A DNA stretch of 64,000 nucleotides from Cecembia calidifontis. GTDB taxonomy: Bacteria > Bacteroidota > Bacteroidia > Cytophagales > Cyclobacteriaceae. Under the pieces are notes generated by a model, which worked only from the letters and a program-made list of their open reading frames with translations, was not told the origin of the DNA and did no database searches. The stretch is from positions 3,146,501 through 3,210,500 of the forward strand of contig NZ_SGXG01000001.1 in the NCBI RefSeq assembly GCF_004216715.1, read 5' to 3'. Shown one piece after another: positions 1-7,610 of the stretch. Numbering within the stretch: position 1 is the first letter of the stretch; the number at the start of each line of letters is the position of its first letter. The position numbers and the translations under genes were made by a program.

Positions 1-1890
1 AAAGCTTTTTTCAAAATCCATAAGGTCCTTGTTGATGGAAGCTACCCTTCTTGAATCTGGATTGCCTGATTCAAGGAAAGAACTGATTTTGGACTCCAAG
101 GACGCTGCACTTTCTTTCAGGGAAGCAATAGCTGCTTTGGATTTGTCGAATCCCTTGAATTCCCCGTAGTAGCCTTTTACCTCTTTTTCAGCATTTGCAA
201 AGTGGATATCAAGGTCTTTAGGATATCTGCTCAATTCGTAAGGAATGAGCTCCGCATTGGCCAAACGCATGGCAATAATACCTATAAGCTGCTCTACTGT
301 TCCTCCCATTTTAAAGCTGGGGTCAGCAAATTTTTCATAGAAGTACATGTCATCATAGTTGGTGTGGTATAAGGATGGACCTCCGGCACCTCCATTGATG
401 GAAGGAATGCCCACATGCATATAGAAGGCAATATGGTCAGAACCACCTCCCAGGTTACCAATCGCAGGCTCTTCTCTGTTTGCTGCCCAAATCTCATATA
501 CTGTTTTTTCGGAGTCGGGGTATAAGACTTCCTTAGCGGCATCCATAATGATTTTTTTGAGGGTAGGGGATGCTGAAGCCCCAAAATTCCGACCACCAAC
601 TGCTGCATCCAAGTTGATATATGCCACTGCTTTTGCCTTCAGTTCATCTCTAAATTGCTCCACCCATTCTGTGGATCCAATCACCCCATGTTCTTCAGCA
701 TCCCAATGGGCAACCATGATAGAACGTGAAGGCCTTATTCCCTGAGCGGCCAGTTTTCCAAGTGTTTCGGTCATGCTCAACAGCATTGCCGTTCCTGAGT
801 TTGGATCTGTAGATCCAAAGGACCAAGCATCATAATGACAACCCAAAATGATCCATTCATCTGGATGGGTAGCCCCTTTTAGGGTAGCCACAACATTGTT
901 TGCCCGGACTAAGCCCTTCTCTTGTTCCACTTTTAACCTGACCAGAAGACCTGGGCCTCCTTCAAGGCGGTATGTAAATGGAAGGCCTCCCTGCCAAGCC
1001 GCAGGAACAGGTTTTCCCTTCATTTTTTCTAAAATCTCCTGTGCTGAGCCATAGGAAATGGGGGTGACAGGTATTTTGTGTAATCCTTTAACTTCTTTGG
1101 GATCAAGTCTTTTGATCTTGGTTTTGCTATCAAGGGGAAGTGCAGGTTCAAAAGGAGTCAATGCATCACCTGTCCAATCCACTGTAAGCAATGAACCTCT
1201 TTGGATGGAATTGTCATTGAAAAGGAAGCCCTCCGGGTATACAGGTCCTCTTGTATAGCCGGCATCTGCGGGATCTGTGAATATGATCAATCCTGCCGCC
1301 CCATATTCTTCAGCAAATTTTGCTTTATATCCTCTGAAGTTTGCTCCATACCTCGCCAAAACAATTTTTCCCTTGATGTCAATGTCAAGTTCTTTTAATT
1401 TTTCAAAATCAGCCTTTGTGCCATAATTGGCATAAACCACTTCAGCGGTCACATCACCACTACCGGAGAAGGCGTTCCAACCTTTTTTCAGCTCAGGATG
1501 TCTGGAATACGGGTTATCATCTACAATGTATTCTTGTTGGTTGAGAGGTTTTCGGATAGGGTAAACCAGTTCTATCAAAGACTCTCCTTGGCCTTTGGTC
1601 AGGTAAACATCATAAGGATAGACTTTTACGTCCCAACCGGCCTTTTGCATGGTTTCAACCATATAATCTTTCACCTTTTCATTGGCTGCACTTCCAGCTG
1701 GATGGGGATCTGCCGTGATGGTACTGAGATGGATTTTGAACCTGCTGAAATCAACAGATTCTTTGAACTGATTTTCTATTGTTTTTTGTCTGGCTGCGGA
1801 ATTTTTTGCAAAGCCGTCCAAGGTTTGAGCTTGCAAGGAAAATCCTGCAAAAAATGCGAAAGTTAATGTCAGTAAGTGTGATTTCTTCAT
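1..1890 (-). CDS. M28B-family metallopeptidase (glutamate carboxypeptidase II-like), 3' end beyond window
   Basis: Secreted zinc exopeptidase of the PSMA/glutamate carboxypeptidase II type. Reading from ATG at 1890 there is a signal peptide (MKKSHLLTLTFAFFAGFSLQAQ-like), a PA-domain-like insert around residues 130-270, and the M28 zinc site. The ligands visible are GCHYDAW (about residue 348), DPNSG, the catalytic pair in WDAEEHG (about 395), NLDAAV and YHTNYDD (about 510). All five positions expected from human PSMA are present. The frame is open for all 630 codons to the window edge, so the C-terminal dimerization domain is only partly seen. Family members are usually 700 aa or more. It probably trims peptides in the periplasm or outside the cell; substrate unknown. 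Confidence 0.9.
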   Translation of the reverse strand, partial: MKKSHLLTLTFAFFAGFSLQAQTLDGFAKNSAARQKTIENQFKESVDFSRFKIHLSTITADPHPAGSAANEKVKDYMVETMQKAGWDVKVYPYDVYLTKGQGESLIELVYPIRKPLNQQEYIVDDNPYSRHPELKKGWNAFSGSGDVTAEVVYANYGTKADFEKLKELDIDIKGKIVLARYGANFRGYKAKFAEEYGAAGLIIFTDPADAGYTRGPVYPEGFLFNDNSIQRGSLLTVDWTGDALTPFEPALPLDSKTKIKRLDPKEVKGLHKIPVTPISYGSAQEILEKMKGKPVPAAWQGGLPFTYRLEGGPGLLVRLKVEQEKGLVRANNVVATLKGATHPDEWIILGCHYDAWSFGSTDPNSGTAMLLSMTETLGKLAAQGIRPSRSIMVAHWDAEEHGVIGSTEWVEQFRDELKAKAVAYINLDAAVGGRNFGASASPTLKKIIMDAAKEVLYPDSEKTVYEIWAANREEPAIGNLGGGSDHIAFYMHVGIPSINGGAGGPSLYHTNYDDMYFYEKFADPSFKMGGTVEQLIGIIAMRLANAELIPYELSRYPKDLDIHFANAEKEVKGYYGEFKGFDKSKAAIASLKESAASLESKISSFLESGNPDSRRVASINKDLMDFEKSF

Positions 1891-2153
1891 AGACTTTGTT
1901 CGTTCAAAATTGCTGATCTGCAAATTTATTTAAAGCTGGTGTTTGTGGCAGGTATTCTTTTTAAGTGGTAGAAATTTGTTTTGATTTGTTTCAGGGATGA
2001 AATCTTTATTACCCCTTGAATGGGGATGTTTTTTAACAATGAGGAAGGCAATTATACTATTCAGCCATCAACCATGAAATATTTTCTTCAAAATAGCTTA
2101 TTATTAGCTCAAATTTATGTGAGAGGTTAATATTGGTGCTTACTTTTGAAATT

Positions 2154-2909
2154 ATGTTGGAAGTAGATGAAAATAAATCCTTGGAAGGGAATGTTGAACT
2201 TGTTCCACAGCTGACCCTGGATTGTGTGATATTCGGGTTTCATGGGAGTTCTCTTAAGGTGTTGCTGTTAAAATGGAAGGGTACTGAATACTACAGTCTT
2301 CCAGGTGGGACGGTAAAGCAAGAGGAGTCTTTGGATGATGCAGCAATACGGGTCTTAAAGGAAAGGACCGGTTTGGATAAGATATTTTTGCGTCAATTTT
2401 ACACCTTTGGCAAAGTCGAAAGGTACGATAGAGAGTCAATTAGGAAAAAGCTTGCCCATTTGGTAAATCCAGATCTTTGGTACAAAAGGCCAATATCGGT
2501 AGGATATTATGCTTTAGTGGATTTTGAGGAGGTTTTTCCTAATCCTGATTTACTTTCCGAGTCCTGTGGCTGGTGGGATTTGAGTGATGTGCCTGAATTG
2601 TTGTTTGACCATAATGAAATTCTTGAAAAGGCCCTCCATGCCTTAAGGTTGGAACTGAGTTTTCAGCCGGTAGGCCTCAACTTGTTGCCTGAAAAATTTA
2701 CCATGCCTGACATGATGCGTATGTATGAGGCTATTCTTGGGAAAAAGATTGATCCCAGGAATTTCCAGAAAAAGATATTGAAATCCGGAATTGTGATCAA
2801 ACTGGATGAAGTTAAAAAAGGAGTGGCTCATAAATCCCCTTTCCTTTACAAGTTTGATGCAAATAAATATGAGGAAGTTTTAAAAGAAGGGGGCTTGTTT
2901 TTTATTTGA
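2154..2909 (+). CDS. Nudix-domain protein with C-terminal winged helix (NrtR-like regulator)
   Basis: 251 aa from ATG 2154; a TTG at 2133 in the same frame would add seven residues, but ATG is preferred. The N-terminal half is a Nudix fold, and about 80 C-terminal residues (from PVGLNLLPEKFTMPDM) resemble the winged-helix domain of the NrtR/COG4111 type that binds DNA. The Nudix box is degenerate: the canonical R-E-U-x-E-E-x-G-U reads R-V-L-K-E-R-T-G-L, so one glutamate of the catalytic helix is valine and another is arginine. Known NrtR-like regulators use such inactive Nudix domains as ligand sensors. The ligand (ADP-ribose, a sugar or other) cannot be told from sequence. It lies 40 bp upstream of an AI-2E family permease, a possible target. 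Confidence 0.82.
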   Translation: MLEVDENKSLEGNVELVPQLTLDCVIFGFHGSSLKVLLLKWKGTEYYSLPGGTVKQEESLDDAAIRVLKERTGLDKIFLRQFYTFGKVERYDRESIRKKLAHLVNPDLWYKRPISVGYYALVDFEEVFPNPDLLSESCGWWDLSDVPELLFDHNEILEKALHALRLELSFQPVGLNLLPEKFTMPDMMRMYEAILGKKIDPRNFQKKILKSGIVIKLDEVKKGVAHKSPFLYKFDANKYEEVLKEGGLFFI

Positions 2910-2949
2910 AACACTTCCTTTATATTCAATGCAATAGTCAAAAAAGAGT

Positions 2950-4041
2950 ATGGATTCCCTACGAATATTGCACTTACAAAAAGCGGCCTATTCTTTAATC
3001 ATTTTCGTGTTAGTGATTTGGATCATGATGGCAGGTTCGGTCATTTTGATTCCTTTGGTTTGGGGGGCTTTTTTTGCTTTTGCCCTTTATCCTATTTCCA
3101 ATTGGCTGGAAGAAAGAGGTTTTCCCAGGGCAATGGCAATTTTATTGACACTGATCTTCGTTACTTTCTTGGCAGTATTTGTTTTTTATTCTCTCACAGA
3201 TCAGGTAATTGGTTTGATTAAAGATATTCCCAATATAAAAGCATCATTTTACAGAAAAATGAACATTTATATAGAGGATGTCGGGGAATTTTTAGGGCCG
3301 GATTCAGATTTTCCGTTGACTTCTGATTTAATGAATCCCAAAAACCTGGAAGTTGCTTTGTTTGAAACGGGAAGATCTTTGGTTTTATTGGGGGTAATGC
3401 CTTTGTTTATTTTCTTAATGCTGTATTACAAGGACTTTTTTAGTGAATTTCTAAGGAAATTATCCAAAGATGGTGAACCGAAAGTATTGAGTTTTATTGA
3501 GGATTCCGGGAAAGTAATCCAATCCTATTTGCTGGGAATGTTGTTAGTGACCATTATTGTCAGTATTATTTCCGGAGTGACCTTTTACTTTTTGGGGATC
3601 AAGTATTACCTTTTATTTGCTGTATTCATTGCAGTGATGAACCTGATACCCTATGTGGGCGTGATTTTCAGTTCTTTGCTCTTGGTTTTTTATGTGTTGT
3701 TGACTACAGACAGTATGTTTTATCCTTTGGCTACACTTTTTATGTTATGGTTGATACAGTTTGTGGAGAATAACTTCATTACCCCGGTAGTAGTGGGGGG
3801 GAAAGTGAGGGTAAATGCCTTTGCGGTTATTTTGGCCATTTTGATTGGAGGATTTATTTGGGGGGTGTCGGGAATGATACTTTTCATTCCGCTAGCCGGT
3901 CTCTTGAAAATTACTTTTGAAAGGATCCCATCTTTGGCTCCTTTTGGTTATTTGTTGGGGGATATTTATCCTGTTATTGAGAAGAGGGAAAATTTTTACA
4001 AAAAATTAATCAAGAAAATAAAAAACCAAAGGAACAAGTAA
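2950..4041 (+). CDS. AI-2E family transporter (PerM/YdiK-like)
   Basis: 363-aa polytopic inner-membrane protein of the AI-2E exporter/PerM family (UPF0118). Two N-terminal helices (VILIPLVWGAFFAFALYPISNWLEERG is typical of the family start) precede a soluble stretch, then a cluster of helices with the conserved GVIFSSLLL and FVENNFITPVVVGGKVRVN motifs that mark the family near residues 275-300. Length matches the family (340-370 aa). Some members move autoinducer-2 or act as Na+/H+ antiporters; the substrate here is unknown. It follows the Nudix-type regulator in the same direction with a 40-bp gap, so co-transcription is likely. Confidence 0.88.
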   Translation: MDSLRILHLQKAAYSLIIFVLVIWIMMAGSVILIPLVWGAFFAFALYPISNWLEERGFPRAMAILLTLIFVTFLAVFVFYSLTDQVIGLIKDIPNIKASFYRKMNIYIEDVGEFLGPDSDFPLTSDLMNPKNLEVALFETGRSLVLLGVMPLFIFLMLYYKDFFSEFLRKLSKDGEPKVLSFIEDSGKVIQSYLLGMLLVTIIVSIISGVTFYFLGIKYYLLFAVFIAVMNLIPYVGVIFSSLLLVFYVLLTTDSMFYPLATLFMLWLIQFVENNFITPVVVGGKVRVNAFAVILAILIGGFIWGVSGMILFIPLAGLLKITFERIPSLAPFGYLLGDIYPVIEKRENFYKKLIKKIKNQRNK

Positions 4042-4126
4042 ATAGGTGATAAAGACCAATGGATCTCTTGATTCAGTTTCCTGATTTTAGATGCAAGGTT
4101 CTTTAGACTGATTGATCGGCCAAGGC

Positions 4127-4370
4127 TTATTCAATGAGAATCAGTACCAGTAGTCCGGCTCCGATGGCAATTCCGAAACTGATATGTGTGCCAATAACCA
4201 GTATTTGAAATCCCATAGTATAACCAAAAAAAGCAGTCCGTGGACCAGGATATGAAGATAGAGCCATTGGGATAAGGCTTTTTTTCCTCTTTTTGAATAA
4301 CCCATGACTTGGGTTGGAGCAAAAAATCCCCTATCAGGTGTGCCAAAAACAGCTTTATTAAAAAGATCAT
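4127..4370 (-). pseudogene. DUF3307 gene remnant (frameshifts and internal deletion)
   Basis: From ATG 4370 the frame gives MIFLIKLFLAHLIGDFLLQP, the diagnostic N-terminus of DUF3307 membrane proteins. A run of seven A (minus strand, near 4279-4285) then shifts the frame. In the +1 frame the protein continues properly with KALSQWLYLHILVHGLLFLV and a WDFKYW stretch. After that the third frame carries VIGTHISFGIAIGAGLLVL and a stop at 4127-4129, which looks like the C-terminal membrane helix of the same family. About 80 residues remain of roughly 230, so the middle has been deleted as well. Three reading frames are needed, so this is a dead gene unless the sequence has errors. Confidence 0.75.
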
Positions 4371-4542
4371 TTCAGTTTACTTTTGGTTTTCTTGATCAGA
4401 AACTACCACTTTGCCTGTTTAGCATTCCGGTATTTCTAATTTTGGATTCAGACCTGTTAGGGATTTTTAAGTTGTTCTACCAATTGATCAAGATTTGTTT
4501 CGGAAAAGGGGCACTTAAGGGAAGTAGATGATTTAGTAACTT

Positions 4543-4574
4543 AAAAAAAAAGAGGTCCTGATAACCTCTTTTTT
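4543..4574 (-). terminator. Rho-independent terminator after tRNA-Leu
   Basis: Hairpin with arms AGAGGT/ACCTCT extended by A/T pairs, seven-base loop and a T-run on both strands. It lies directly 3' of the tRNA-Leu gene on the minus strand and would end the tRNA-Pro/tRNA-Leu transcript. Confidence 0.75.
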
Positions 4575-4575
4575 G

Positions 4576-4657
4576 TGCGCACGAGAAGATTCGAACTTCC
4601 ACACCCGAAGGCGCTGCCGCCTGAAGACAGTGCGTCTACCAATTTCGCCACGTGCGC
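4576..4657 (-). tRNA. tRNA-Leu (anticodon CAG)
   Basis: Minus strand. Acceptor GCGCACG pairs with CGTGCGC, discriminator A, CCA not encoded. The anticodon arm is CTGTC-TTCAGGC-GGCAG with anticodon CAG. A long variable arm and a T-loop GTTCGAATC are present, as expected for a class II leucine tRNA. Confidence 0.95.
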
Positions 4658-4673
4658 TTGTAATATAAAATAG

Positions 4674-4747
4674 TCGGGGTGGCAGGATTCGAACCTACGA
4701 CCTCCACATCCCAAATGTGGCGCGATACCGGGCTACGCTACACCCCG
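4674..4747 (-). tRNA. tRNA-Pro (anticodon TGG)
   Basis: Minus strand. Acceptor CGGGGTG/CACCCCG, D arm GTAGCGTAGCCCGGTA, anticodon arm CCACA-TTTGGGA-TGTGG with anticodon TGG, T arm with GTTCGAATC; discriminator A, no encoded CCA. It lies 16 bp upstream of tRNA-Leu in the same direction. Its 5' third is repeated in the tandem array directly upstream. Confidence 0.95.
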
Positions 4748-5588
4748 AGTTATTTAAATTTTCGGCATCTTTTATGCCCTGAGCGATGAATTTGATCTTA
4801 CGACCTTCCCGATCTCCATCGGGACGTGATAACCGGGCTACGCTACACCCCGAGTTATTTGAATTTTCGGCATCTTTTATGCCCTGAGCGATGAATTTGA
4901 TCTTACGACCTTCCCGATCTCCATCGGGACGTGATAACCGGGCTACGCTACACCCCGAGTTATTTAAATTTTCGGCATCTTTTATGCCCTGAGCGATGAA
5001 TTTGATCTTACGACCTTCCCGATTTCCATCGGGACGTGATAACCGGGCTACGCTACACCCCGAGTTATTTGAATTTTCGGCATCTTTTATGCCCTGAGCG
5101 ATGAATTTGATCTTACGACCTTCCCGATTTCCATCGGGACGTGATAACCGGGCTACGCTACACCCCGAGTTATTTGAATTTTCGGCATCTTTTATGCCCT
5201 GAGCGATGAATTTGATCTTACGACCTTCCCGATCTCCATCGGGACGTGATAACCGGGCTACGCTACACCCCGAGTTATTTAAATTTTTGGCATCTTTTAT
5301 TCCCTGAGCGATAACTTTGACTTCACGGCCTTCCCGATCTCCATCAGGACGAGATAACCGGGCTACGCTACACCCCGAGTTATTTAAATTTTCGGCATAT
5401 TTTATGCCCTGAGCGATGAATTTGATCTTACGACCTTCCCGATCTCCATCGGGACGTGATAACCGGGCTACGCTACACCCCGAGTTATTTAAATTTTTGG
5501 CATCTTTTATGCCCTGAGCGATAACTTTGACTTCACGGCCTTCCCGATCTCCATCAGGACGTAATATCAGACTAAGCTATGCCGGAAA
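4727..5588 (-). repeat. Tandem array of eight 105-bp units derived from tRNA-Pro
   Basis: On the plus strand the motif ACCGGGCTACGCTACACCCC starts at 4727 (inside the real tRNA-Pro), 4832, 4937, 5042, 5147, 5252, 5357 and 5462, an exact 105-bp period. A decayed ninth copy starts at about 5566. Read in the tRNA direction, each unit opens with the first 22 bases of tRNA-Pro. A hairpin (TCCCGAT-GGAG-ATCGGGA) follows where the anticodon arm should be, then a sequence alignable to the variable and T arms (AAGGTCGTAAGATCAAAT against GAGGTCGTAGGTTCGAAT), and a second hairpin GGCAT-AAAAG-ATGCC. The acceptor 3' strand is not complementary, so these are pseudo-tRNAs. Units 6 and 8 form a divergent subtype; units 3 and 4 share a loop variant. 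Confidence 0.93.
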
Positions 5589-5593
5589 TATTT

Positions 5594-5740
5594 TCAAAAG
5601 TAATCAAAGTTGTCTGTGTTACAAACCATTTTTTTTAAAGCATTGTCGTTCAATATTATAAATTTTTTACCTTTCAATTTATAAGCCCAGTAAGTTTTAG
5701 AATTAATTCCCAATTGTTTTTCCAAGTATTCCAAATCCAT
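5594..5740 (-). CDS. 48-aa ORF of unknown function, possibly a gene remnant
   Basis: From ATG 5740 the minus strand encodes 48 residues beginning MDLEYLEKQLGINSKTYW, with lysine-rich and hydrophobic segments (KLKGKKFIILNDNALKKM) and a TGA stop at 5594. The amino-acid composition looks protein-like, but no family is recognised and the ORF sits in a zone of decayed genes between the tRNA-Pro array and a sulfatase pseudogene. It may be the C-terminal relic of a longer gene or a chance ORF. Confidence 0.3.
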   Translation of the reverse strand: MDLEYLEKQLGINSKTYWAYKLKGKKFIILNDNALKKMVCNTDNFDYF

Positions 5741-5744
5741 CAAA

Positions 5745-6335
5745 ATATTAAGTCAATCAACATTTATCCTATTTTCTTCCGACAATGGTTCTGTTCTCAA
5801 GGATAGTTATTATGATGCTGTAGCGAAATTGGGGAAACACAATCCTTTTGGTCACTTTAGAGGAGGGAAATACAGCCTTTATCAAGCAGGTACAAGGGTT
5901 CCGTTCATAACCTAATGGAAAGGTACTATTCAACCAGGTGTTTCAGATGCATTGGTGTCACAGTTGGATTTATTGAATTCAATATCAAAATTAGTAGGAA
6001 GTGATATTCAGACAAATGATAGTATGGATATGCCAAATGTTTTTCTTGGGAAATCGGAGGATGGGAGAAAATCACTGGTAATGGAGGCGACTACCAGAAC
6101 TGCATTACGGAGCGGAGAGTATGTCATGATTCCGCCTTACAAATGTCCAGTGGTTAATAATGATGTTAACATTGAATTGGGTAATGGTACAGATTTTCAG
6201 TTGTTTAATGTGAAAAATAACCCGGGACAAACAAATTACCTTGCGCATAGAGAGCCAGAACTACTTCAAAAATTGATCAAAGAATTCGAGCCATCAGAGG
6301 AGCTGAATATGGAAAGTATCAGCAACTTGAGTTGA
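5745..6335 (+). pseudogene. Sulfatase (S1 arylsulfatase) C-terminal remnant with in-frame stop
   Basis: Read in the frame of 5781, the sequence gives ILFSSDNGS, the conserved FtSDNG motif of formylglycine sulfatases. GGKYSLYQAGTRVPFIT follows (the usual K-x-x-x-x-E/Q-G-G-x-R-VPf segment), then TAA at 5913-5915 exactly where family members continue into a tyrosine and WpG. The frame reopens as WKGTIQPGVSDALVSQLDLLNSISKLVG and runs to 6335. The N-terminal two thirds, including the C-x-P-S-R formylglycine site, are missing. About 195 residues remain of the 450-550 usual. Translation from an internal start such as TTG 5952 would give a useless fragment. Confidence 0.8.
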
Positions 6336-6428
6336 AATAGTGTTTGGGGTATTTTAATGTGGCTGTTTAATTTTTTTGTCACAAAAAAAATGCCCAATGC
6401 TTTGTATCAGGCTTTTCTTTTGCAGGTT

Positions 6429-6480
6429 TGGGGGATTCGATTCGCCGCGGCGAATCGAATATTGCCGTACGGGAGTTTAA
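6429..6480 (-). pseudogene. tRNA-Ser-like fragment interrupted by a palindrome
   Basis: The plus-strand words GGGGGATTCGA, TATT, CCGTACG and AGTTTA occur in the same order as in the tRNA-Ser gene at 6553-6641 (T arm, variable arm and anticodon arm). The T-loop word is followed by a perfect 26-bp palindrome instead of the second T-stem strand. Acceptor and D arms are not recognisable. It lies about 75 bp downstream of the real gene in the transcription direction. Confidence 0.55.
6435..6460. repeat. Perfect 26-bp palindrome
   Basis: Each arm is ATTCGATTCGCCG with no spacer. It is embedded in the tRNA-Ser-like fragment and GC-richer than the surroundings. No T-run follows, so it is not a normal terminator. 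Confidence 0.95.
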
Positions 6481-6552
6481 CTTTAAAAGAAATGAAAGGC
6501 TAAATCATTTGCCCCTCCCAAAACGGAAAAAGGTCCCATAAGGACCTTTGAG

Positions 6553-6641
6553 CAGAGAGTGGGGGATTCGAACCCCCGGTACGGTATTACCCGTACGACA
6601 GTTTAGCAAACTGCTGGTTTAAGCCACTCACCCAACTCTCT
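6553..6641 (-). tRNA. tRNA-Ser (anticodon GCT)
   Basis: Minus strand, 89 nt. Acceptor AGAGAGT/ACTCTCT, discriminator G as in serine tRNAs, anticodon arm GCAGT-TTGCTAA-ACTGT (anticodon GCT). Long variable arm with GTACGGG...CCGTAC pairing, T arm GGGGGTTCGAATCCCCC. CCA not encoded. Confidence 0.95.
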
Positions 6642-7121
6642 AACTTGATGCAAATATAAGCCAATATTGAATAATTAAACAAAATGTGCTGTTCAATTAA
6701 TCAACTATTTTTAGCAAATCATTGGAAAGCCTTGTAGTTCAATAAGAAATATTTGTGTGAAAATGTTGGTTAAGAAAGCAAGAATTAATTTAACACAATC
6801 CATAGTTGATTGAAACCGACTTTTTGATGGTTTTTGTTCAAGTTTGGTTAAAATCAATCCAACGGATAAAACTATTTTTTAGTCTGATTTTGGTCTAAAA
6901 TTGTACAGTCTTTAACCATTAATTTTTTGGTTAAACTATTCTTTTTGTTGAATGAATTGAAATATTTAAAGTTTAAATAATAAAAAGTTTTTAAAAAAAT
7001 ACCATGTTCAAGGTATTTTAGAACCGGTACATTTATTTTAAATTTGATCAATTAGATTTAGGAACAAAATAGACCGATAAATACAAAACTAACCCTTATT
7101 GAATGATTAAAATTTACGAAC
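6642..7121. other. AT-rich intergenic region, no gene seen
   Basis: 480 bp, strongly AT-rich, no ORF with coding character on either strand. It holds several TTTTTGGTTAA-like words and must contain the tRNA-Ser promoter (minus strand) and the promoter of the 92-aa gene that follows. I could not assign either with confidence. Confidence 0.5.
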
Positions 7122-7400
7122 ATGATAATTAAATCCATTCACGGAACCTTCTTTATCCAGATCAGTGAAAATGATCAGGATAAGTTGATTGTTAAATCGA
7201 ATGACAAATGTAGTCTTGCCAGGATATTTGACGGGAAAAGGATAAATCACAGCAGCTCGGAAGACAATTTTTTTTATGTGTGTCTCTGTAAGCAAGAATT
7301 TGCCCACACCTTAATTTTGATGGTGAAGGAAGTGAATTATTCGAATTTTGATCAAACTTTAAGGGATATCACGTCGGAGACAGATAGGATTTTCGCATAG
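7122..7400 (+). CDS. Small protein of unknown function (92 aa)
   Basis: ATG 7122 to TAG 7400. Family not recognised. The protein begins MIIKSIHGTFFIQISEND, has no signal peptide or membrane segment, and contains two closely spaced cysteines (VCLCKQE, around residues 52-55). Predicted mixed alpha/beta from residue pattern. It precedes the PAS-domain gene by 210 bp in the same direction and may belong to the same signalling locus, but nothing in the sequence proves this. The ORF on the opposite strand (7107-7307) is of poorer composition. Confidence 0.5.
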   Translation: MIIKSIHGTFFIQISENDQDKLIVKSNDKCSLARIFDGKRINHSSSEDNFFYVCLCKQEFAHTLILMVKEVNYSNFDQTLRDITSETDRIFA

Positions 7401-7610
7401 GATTAAAGATTTGAAATTCAAATAATCTGATACGAATGTGAAAAAAGCATATTCAAAATTTTAATTAAATTTTATGCATCCAAAACAAATAAAATATTGA
7501 AGAAAAAAAATATTCAATAATTTATTTTTTTTTGAAATCAATTCTTATTTTTACCTCTCCAGACTACTAAATAAGTAGCAGATATCACCCTATATTCCCG
7601 GTTTATAAGG

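Noticed and set aside
4304..4531. Plus-strand 75-aa ORF
   Set aside because: It overlaps the DUF3307 remnant on the other strand and has no protein-family features.
4727..5588. CRISPR array
   Set aside because: The 105-bp units are homogeneous along their whole length, with no conserved-repeat/unique-spacer pattern and no cas genes nearby; the units align to tRNA-Pro.
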